Assembly (NCBI RefSeq): GCF_000801105.2
Contig: NC_079517.1
Coordinates: 13,330,001 to 13,394,000 of the forward strand
DNA from: Raphanus sativus
Lineage: Eukaryota; Streptophyta; Magnoliopsida; Brassicales; Brassicaceae
Length of the DNA: 64,000 nucleotides
Reading direction: 5' to 3'
The first letter of the stretch is position 1, and the number at the start of each line of letters is the position of its first letter. A model generated the notes under the pieces. That model had not been told where the DNA came from. It saw only the letters and a program-made list of their open reading frames with translations, and did not search any database. The translations under genes were made by a program, and so were the position numbers. Of this stretch, positions 58,056-64,000 are shown one piece after another.

Positions 58056-58343
58056 GAGCATCTCCATTAGTGAAACTAATTAGGGGTCACACAGTTCCCC
58101 AAAAAAAAAATATTAAAGAAAGCCAACAGTTATGAACTCCACTCCCGCGAGCTCTTCCCGGTGAACCTGTATCATCACTATTTCGCGGGCCCCACGACAC
58201 GTGGCGGCCCACGATTGATCGATTATTATTATTATTTTTTTATTTTTTTTTTAGGAAAAAAAGTCAAACAGAAAAAAAAAATAAAAAAATAATAAATTTT
58301 TTTTTGGTGAACCTCCCCATGAAGTTCACAGATGGAGATGCTC
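58056..58343. mobile_element. Tourist-type (PIF/Harbinger) MITE, present only in the right version
   Basis: 288 bp with inverted ends GAGCATCTCCATTAGTGAA and, reversed, GAGCATCTCCATCTGTGAA, flanked by TAA (58053-58055, 58344-58346). The left version has a single TAA at 38522-38524. No coding. Its ends differ from those of the 28497-31670 element. Confidence 0.93.
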
Positions 58344-58370
58344 TAAGATGGGACCTAAAATTGATATGTT

Positions 58371-60973
58371 CTAATTGGGTCTTAAGCCCAACTTACAAAT
58401 CTGTTCAGAGGCGGGAGCTTCCCACTTAACAGCCAACCCTCTCATCTCATCAAACTCTTCCACACATCTCCTCATATCCAAACCTCCGACTCTTTTCCTC
58501 GCACGTGCGAATTTATCTCCGGCGACTCCATCAAACACTTCCTCCCAACCTTTCTCCCACTCCCCACGTGCGTCGCACAGCTCCATCGTCCCATGCTTCC
58601 ACTCCGTCCAACTCCACCCTCTCCTCATCTTTCCCATCACCTCCGCCACGCACGAGCCCTTGCACGCCACCGTGCACGGCCGGCACTTAGCACCGTTCAA
58701 CGGCCCGCCGCTTGATATCGCAGCGACTGGAACTCCGTATTTAGACGGAGGGAACTCGTAGGTTCGGTCGGACATGATGCAAAAAGGGAGAGGTTTGGTT
58801 ACGTAAGGCACACGGCGAGTCGTGAGCTGAGCCTTGAAGGCGGATTCGGAGTTGAGATTAGTTTTACCGGCGGAGTCAAGGTCGGGGATGAGGGAGAGGC
58901 GAGAGAGAGCCACCGTGGAGGTGTCGAGGTCCCCGACGCCGAAGCGGTCGTTGAGGCCACCGTAAGAGGATCCAGGTGGGACTAGGTATTGACCCGGTTT
59001 GAAGTATTCTGGGTCGAGAGAGTCGGACCAGTATCCGTCAACACGGGTCCGGACTATCCAGTCGTACGTGAAGTTGTTCTCGTTTTGGTATGCCTTTATC
59101 ATGGTGATACAGCCTTCTACGAGACTGAAGTACTGTAATAAACCCTGTCATTGCGACCAAGCAAGAAAACACACGTTGAGAAAATATTATCAGAAATTAT
59201 ATAATAACGGAAAAATAAAATCAACGAACACACATTGAACATATTAGGAGACGATAGTAAATACTAATTTGTGTAGATTAATTACTTTTCATTGTATAAA
59301 ATTCCATAAATTTTTTAACTCTATATAGTATATATATATCACGTATGCATACTAGAACCGCTTGTCAAAATGAATAATCACAAAATCAAGTAAGTATGAC
59401 TAGATTAACCTGTGGAATTAATATAAAACACATGATTTAATTTTTCAAATATAAAAAGTAACCTGTAATGTTTTTTTCGATATAGACTGAAAGATTAGAT
59501 CACAACATATGCTTAATATGTACATGGTTGGAACCATGCGTAAACATCATGACGCCAGTTCACCACGCATGAACATCATCATGCCGCGCATTTCACCATT
59601 CCATAAATAATTATTACCATAAATTAAGAAATACCAAAAACAGAATACCCATTTTCTAATATATACAATATGTAAATAACAAGTTGTCAAACTAATCAAG
59701 ATCTTCTTAATGGTGAAAGTGTGTCTAGAAAGGTATATGAAATCAATTTCAATCTCGGAATAATAGGACTGACAAGTCAAAATCCATGCGAGTTGCGTGT
59801 CAATGACAATCACCAAGAAATAAAAACTCAATTTCAAGCTCACATACTGACATTATAGAACTCGAGTCAGGAAAGAGGCATTTAACCCACAAATGTTGTT
59901 CTTATAAACAAGTATGGTCAATAAGTAGTTAATTCCACCAATATCATAATGTCATGAGTTATATACCTCTTGAAATAGTATTTTATTAACATTTTACCAA
60001 AAAATTAACATTTAAAAAAATGCTATATATATTCTGTTTCCAGATAATATATTTTTCAATTTTCACACATTAAAACATATTAAATCATGATTATTAATAT
60101 ATTATTTTCTATAAAATATTATTTTCAATAACTTTAAGCCAGAAATAACTTTATAAATTCTTTTGCGAAATTTACAATATATTACTATTAACTAATAAAA
60201 CGCATAAACAACTTATTTTCGAAACATAGTTTAAAAATTATTTCTTTTGAAAACAAAAGAAGTATTTTACTACAAAAGCAGAAGAAAATAATAGATTTCT
60301 TGAAAATTTTGAGAACACCAAATACCAAAACAAGTACATTGATAATTAGTACATAAAATTCCATCACATGAGTAACGTATGGATCAAGAAACGGTTACCA
60401 ACCCTAAAACTCTCCAACTAATATAGCATGCAATTAATCAAGAATCAAGCAATTTTGTAAAGGGTAAAAAAGTTAATGTATTTGATAATTTACCTTAATC
60501 CCATTGGGAGAATGCATAGGCGTGAGCACTCGAACCATCGACTCAGTCTCAATGATCGGCTTAGGCTCAAAGATACGAACCCACGCGAGCCTCGGCGAGT
60601 CCTTAAGCAAACTCAGCTTGAAAGAGTTGTGATCAAGAGGACTATTTAGAAACAAATCAGCGTTAGGATAAACCCTAAGGATCTTCTCAATGATCGACGG
60701 TCCGGTTAACTCGAACCGCCTCGCTCCTCCAACCAAACAAACCGCCATCTTCGAACTCGCCAACTCCTCCCTCTTACCCCGCCGTGGATCGGAGGTTTCG
60801 GTGGTGGCGGTTAGGGTATGAGTGTGGAGTAGGTTACGAAGAGGGACAAGAGTGGGAAGAGGATCAAGGGTGAGGGTAGGTAGAGAGAGTAAGAAGAGGA
60901 GGGATATAGAAGGGATTATGAGGATAAGGAGGAGACGGTGATCTACGTCGGAGACTCTCTTGGTGACGTACAT
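58371..60973 (-). CDS. DUF7796-type glycosyltransferase-like protein, complete gene
   Basis: Exon 1 is 60973-60494, exon 2 59144-58371, with a 1349-bp intron (ATTAAG|gtaaat, gacag|GGTTT); 417 aa. The first ATG ([13 protein letters not shown]) is followed by a single hydrophobic anchor (about residues 13-33, [20 protein letters not shown]), so a type II Golgi-like topology. Then [61 protein letters not shown] and a Cys-rich C-terminal part ([24 protein letters not shown]). I recall Arabidopsis At5g12260, annotated as a glycosyl-group transferase, as a relative; the enzyme activity is not established. This is the only intact version in the window. Confidence 0.75.
59145..60493. other. intron of the glycosyltransferase-like gene
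   Basis: AT-rich, no nested element with clear ends recognised. The duplicated sequence stops being paired at 59102, just before the exon end, because of the N gap in the left version. Confidence 0.6.
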
Positions 60974-62028
60974 GACGACGGATCTTTGGCGGAGGGGTAT
61001 AAGTGGTCGCAACACGCGATTCAAAACTTGGAACTGCTTCTGAGAGAGGAGTTATAGTTTGTTATGGTGGAAGGTGAAAAAAACTTTCAGCGTGGGATTG
61101 TTATTTTTTTCCTTTTCCTATTTTATATTTATTTCTTTCCTCTAAAGTTGTATATATGAGTATCTCTCTACTCATATAAATCTGATAATTAAATCTACAC
61201 GTATTGATTACGTTACAAAGGAAATGACATGTTTAATGAATGTTTCTTTAAAAAAAAAAAATTAATGAATGTTTTAATTTAAGTTTTTACAATGTCTTCT
61301 AAGCAAAGCTCATCGTCAAAACGTATAGACTCTTTACTAGGCGTTTTTAGAGAATGTGTGACCGTTATAGGGGGTATGTTACAATAACAATGAACTAATT
61401 ATACCTGCCGTATGCATAATTGCATATTCCAATGTACATCATATTTGAGAGCATTAAATCATACAAGCTACGTAGAGGAGAATGTCTTTGAATTACATCA
61501 AATATGGTTCCAAATTTGCTCTGATAAATATATATGTTTCATTTTTATAAAAACCAATAAGATTTATTTCTTTATTTTTTATATTTTAACTTTTCCTTCA
61601 TGCTTTTCAAAAAAAACCAATAATAGCTTAGTCTTCCACATCATCCCATGGATACTTTTAAAATTTTGACACATTATCATTCACTTAGGATATATGCATT
61701 GTAAGTTCTAAATTAGAATCTTTTAAAAATGTAAACACAAATTATATTAATATTTAATTAGTAAATCTTTTAAAAGCTTGATAAAGATATATATTCTAAA
61801 ATCTCTTACATAAAAACCTTAAAATAAGTTTCTCAATTTTTACTAAAAATTACGTAATTAAATTTGAAGATGTTAATTGATTAGGTTTCACAATGAAGAA
61901 GGAAAGCTTGAGTGAGAGAGTTGCTATCAATCAATATTAAAGAAAATATTCTGATTTACAAACGAGTGTCACCCAAGCTTATGCAGCTGGTCAAGTCATT
62001 ATAGTATGACCTAATAAAACCTTCGGGT
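60974..62028. other. intergenic DNA between the glycosyltransferase-like and cyclin genes
   Basis: No gene. Single copy in the window. Confidence 0.4.
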
Positions 62029-63938
62029 TTACAGGAGAAGAAACCCAGCTGGCTCAGTTCTTGCAGCATAACCAAACTTGGATGTGTTGTATTTCCTGTA
62101 AACACCTGTTAGCTTCCCTGTCCCTGCCTTGTGATGCAAGCCAACCATCTTTCTCGAACAGTCCCTGTATGTTCCATCAAAAAAAGAAAAAAACCAATCT
62201 CAGAACCTATCAAACTCTATTAGTAAAACTATTCTTTAAATGTGGTGACTGCTTACAAAAGCTTTTCTTCAGTGTAGCCTGTGTAGAACTCGCAGGTCTT
62301 GCTCCACTCCTCAAATCCTTTAAGCGTGGACTGAGCAGTGTAGATCGCTGAAGCAGCTAACTGAGAAGGAACGTACTGAAGCATCTCGTACTCAACTAAG
62401 CAAAGCTCAATGATGAAGAACGATAGAAGCTCAACCTTAAAGTAACAAAACTCACATTTGATTCTCCTCTATATTACCTACCAAGTGAGAATATATGAAT
62501 CAATCAAAGTTAAAACACAAACCTTTTTATCAGATTGTGCAGCTTTGAGAAACCTCCTCATGAACACATAAGGAGTTGGCAAACAGAAATTGAACTGCAA
62601 GGTATTCGCCATTAACTTCTCCTGCAAGTAAGTAAAAACAAACCCATCAGAGAGAGCATTCCATGGTTTATGATGATATCTAAGTGAAGAAAGATTGTTT
62701 TTACCATGTCAAGAACTTCTCTTCTAGTGTAAGCCTTGTCAGAGATGACGATGAGATCGTCAACAACAGGGACCGAGACTTCTTCGTATTTGCAAGCGAG
62801 CAACAAAGCTGTGACACCGACAAGCTGAAGCTTTTTCCTTGGGACATGGTGAGTAACAACCGCAAGAAACCTGTCGATGAGGTTGATTGTGAGGTAAAGC
62901 GTCTCTTCCATCAGCTCAAACTTGTAATGCACCTCAATCAACCAATCAACAAGGATGGCTCTCATCCTCTCGTTAATGTCAGGTTGAATCTCCATGTAGT
63001 TAGGCGGGACGCAGCTACGACACTGTAAGAATAATTGAATGGTTTCAATCAATCAACTGATGTCTTGATTGATAGGAGGGGTACAAAAGTTATTACCTCA
63101 TTGTTCTTGTAGAAGTCATATAAGTCATTGATGTATTCGACTACAGCTAGAGAATTGTTCTTGTCAGAGCTATCTATATCCATCACGGTCTCTTCTTCAG
63201 CGGAATCTTCCATTTCAATACCCTCCTGCACAAAGAATGAGGAGTCGTAGTCATAATCAAAGAAGGAGGGTGGTTGTGACATGTTTTAGTGTTGTTAGTA
63301 CCATTCTGTCAATTTCATCAAGCATGGATTCAGTGTGTTGAACAAACATTGGCTCGTGGAAGTCTCCATCTTCGTCTGATTTCTTGGTTTCCTCCTAACC
63401 ACAAAGATATATGTCAGTAAAACTGAAGACATGTGTTTTAAGATTACCAAAAATCCTAACGGTTTGTCTATATATAAAAAAAAGAAGGTGTAACCTGTTT
63501 ATGTATTTGGGGTTTGTTCTCAGCTAATTGAGCAGCAAACTTCCTGAAAACCAAAATCAAGAGTAAGCTCCTAAACAAAACTCTATCATCATACAAAATG
63601 GTGACATTGAATAGTGGATGAAATAACTGACCTTGTGATGGGTCGATGGACAGGAACAGGTGGAATCTTCTTGTGGCATGTCCCATTTCTCCTGAGTCAG
63701 ACAAAGAAAAAGAGATTGGGTCTTTAGGACTCTTATATACAAAACTTTTTTAAAGTATTGGAGGAAGAAGTTAGTTAATTAATTACTGGGAGAATGGTCT
63801 CTTGTTGACAGCAACACAAGGATAAAGAGGATCTCGGATGATGTTATTGTTTATGTTACTGAGTGCTCTTCGTGTCTGCCCAATCCTCGGATTCATGGGT
63901 CCAACAACTCTGTCTTTGTTCTCCTCTGATCCAACCAT
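62029..63938 (-). CDS. CYCB2-4: B2-type cyclin (CYCB2;4-like), complete
   Basis: Nine exons on the minus strand: 63938-63787, 63691-63632, 63543-63495, 63394-63302, 63225-63097, 63022-62705, 62621-62523, 62435-62257 and 62164-62029. All introns are GT-AG and the frame is kept through 404 aa. The destruction box RRALSNINN (about residue 23) is the APC/C degron. A variable region follows, then the cyclin box from [20 protein letters not shown] to [18 protein letters not shown] (CDK binding), the second cyclin fold with [20 protein letters not shown], and the C-terminus [16 protein letters not shown]. Binds CDKs at G2/M. It is slightly shorter at the N-terminus than I remember for Arabidopsis CYCB2;4 (At1g76310). 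The promoter lies beyond the right edge. Confidence 0.93.
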
Positions 63939-64000
63939 CTTTATTCCCCAAGTATTCTGATCACAGAATCATATTGTTAACAATAATAAAAGAAAAACAT

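Larger units (their letters stand above)
39389..59102. repeat. right version of the duplicated segment (19.7 kb)
   Basis: Starts at the base equivalent to 14653 and is collinear up to 59102, the equivalent of 39288. Right-only insertions: hAT MITE 51035-51776, GATCTGCA-rich element ~52083-52981, SINE 57351-57494, Tourist-type MITE 58056-58343. The first ~1.2 kb has many 1-3-base length differences to the left version, then almost none until about 47270. Confidence 0.95.

Noticed and set aside
60974..61024. Upstream extension of the glycosyltransferase frame (17 codons)
   Set aside because: It begins with TTG; the first ATG at 60973 directly precedes the membrane anchor.
1..64000. A novel defence, toxin or metabolic gene cluster
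   Set aside because: The genes are ordinary plant genes in an order shared with Arabidopsis; nothing suggests a co-functional cluster.

Overview
This is plant nuclear DNA, and almost certainly from a Brassica or a close relative. The evidence is AT-rich intergenic sequence, GT-AG introns, a nuclear tRNA-Asp, MITEs, Helitrons, PIF/Harbinger, hAT and MULE elements, and a gene order that, as I recall it, follows the end of Arabidopsis thaliana chromosome 1: Abitram-like (At1g75980), Alba-RGG (At1g76010), MIR394B (At1g76135), ERD14 (At1g76180), a small membrane protein (At1g76185), the complex I subunit NDUFB2 (At1g76200) and CYCB2;4 (At1g76310). No database was searched; the names rest on recognising the conceptual proteins and RNAs.

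Layout. 1-5.6 kb: the 5' end of an Abitram/Simiate-like gene (-), a GC-rich retroposon with poly(A) and an 18-bp target duplication in its promoter, tRNA-Asp(GUC), and a complete eight-coding-exon Alba-domain RGG-box gene (-). 5.6-8.5 kb: a hAT transposon with intact ends and a broken transposase. 8.5-14.65 kb: AT-rich DNA holding MITEs, an unidentified gene relic and a head-to-tail array with Helitron-like ends. 14.65-39.29 kb and 39.39-59.10 kb: two versions of one segment, separated by exactly 100 N. Each carries a DUF4283 relic, a MULE, MIR394, ERD14, the small membrane protein gene, the complex I subunit gene, an LRR-receptor-like relic and the last exon of a glycosyltransferase-like gene. 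Only the right version continues into the first exon of that last gene. 61-64 kb: intergenic DNA, then a complete nine-exon B2-type cyclin gene (-) whose start codon lies 62 bases from the window end.

The main finding is the nature of the duplication. Both breakpoints coincide with the N gap. The first ~7.9 kb of the two versions (including MIR394) is practically identical, differing only in short indels that concentrate near the gap. After ~22.53 kb / 47.27 kb they differ by scattered substitutions and by at least seven transposon insertions. That is what two unmerged, overlapping contigs from two haplotypes (or homoeologues) would look like, so the doubled gene count may be false. A real tandem duplication with partial gene conversion is the alternative.

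The paired versions give matched filled and empty sites for a Helitron, a PIF/Harbinger element, a MULE, a hAT MITE, a SINE and a Tourist-type MITE, so their ends and target duplications can be read directly. They also show allele- or copy-specific effects: loss of a GT splice donor in one complex I gene, and transposon insertions that move a DRE/ABRE cluster away from one ERD14 promoter. I found no sign of an undescribed multi-gene system. The least explained recurrent signal is a tRNA-like A-box/B-box module in several unrelated non-autonomous elements.
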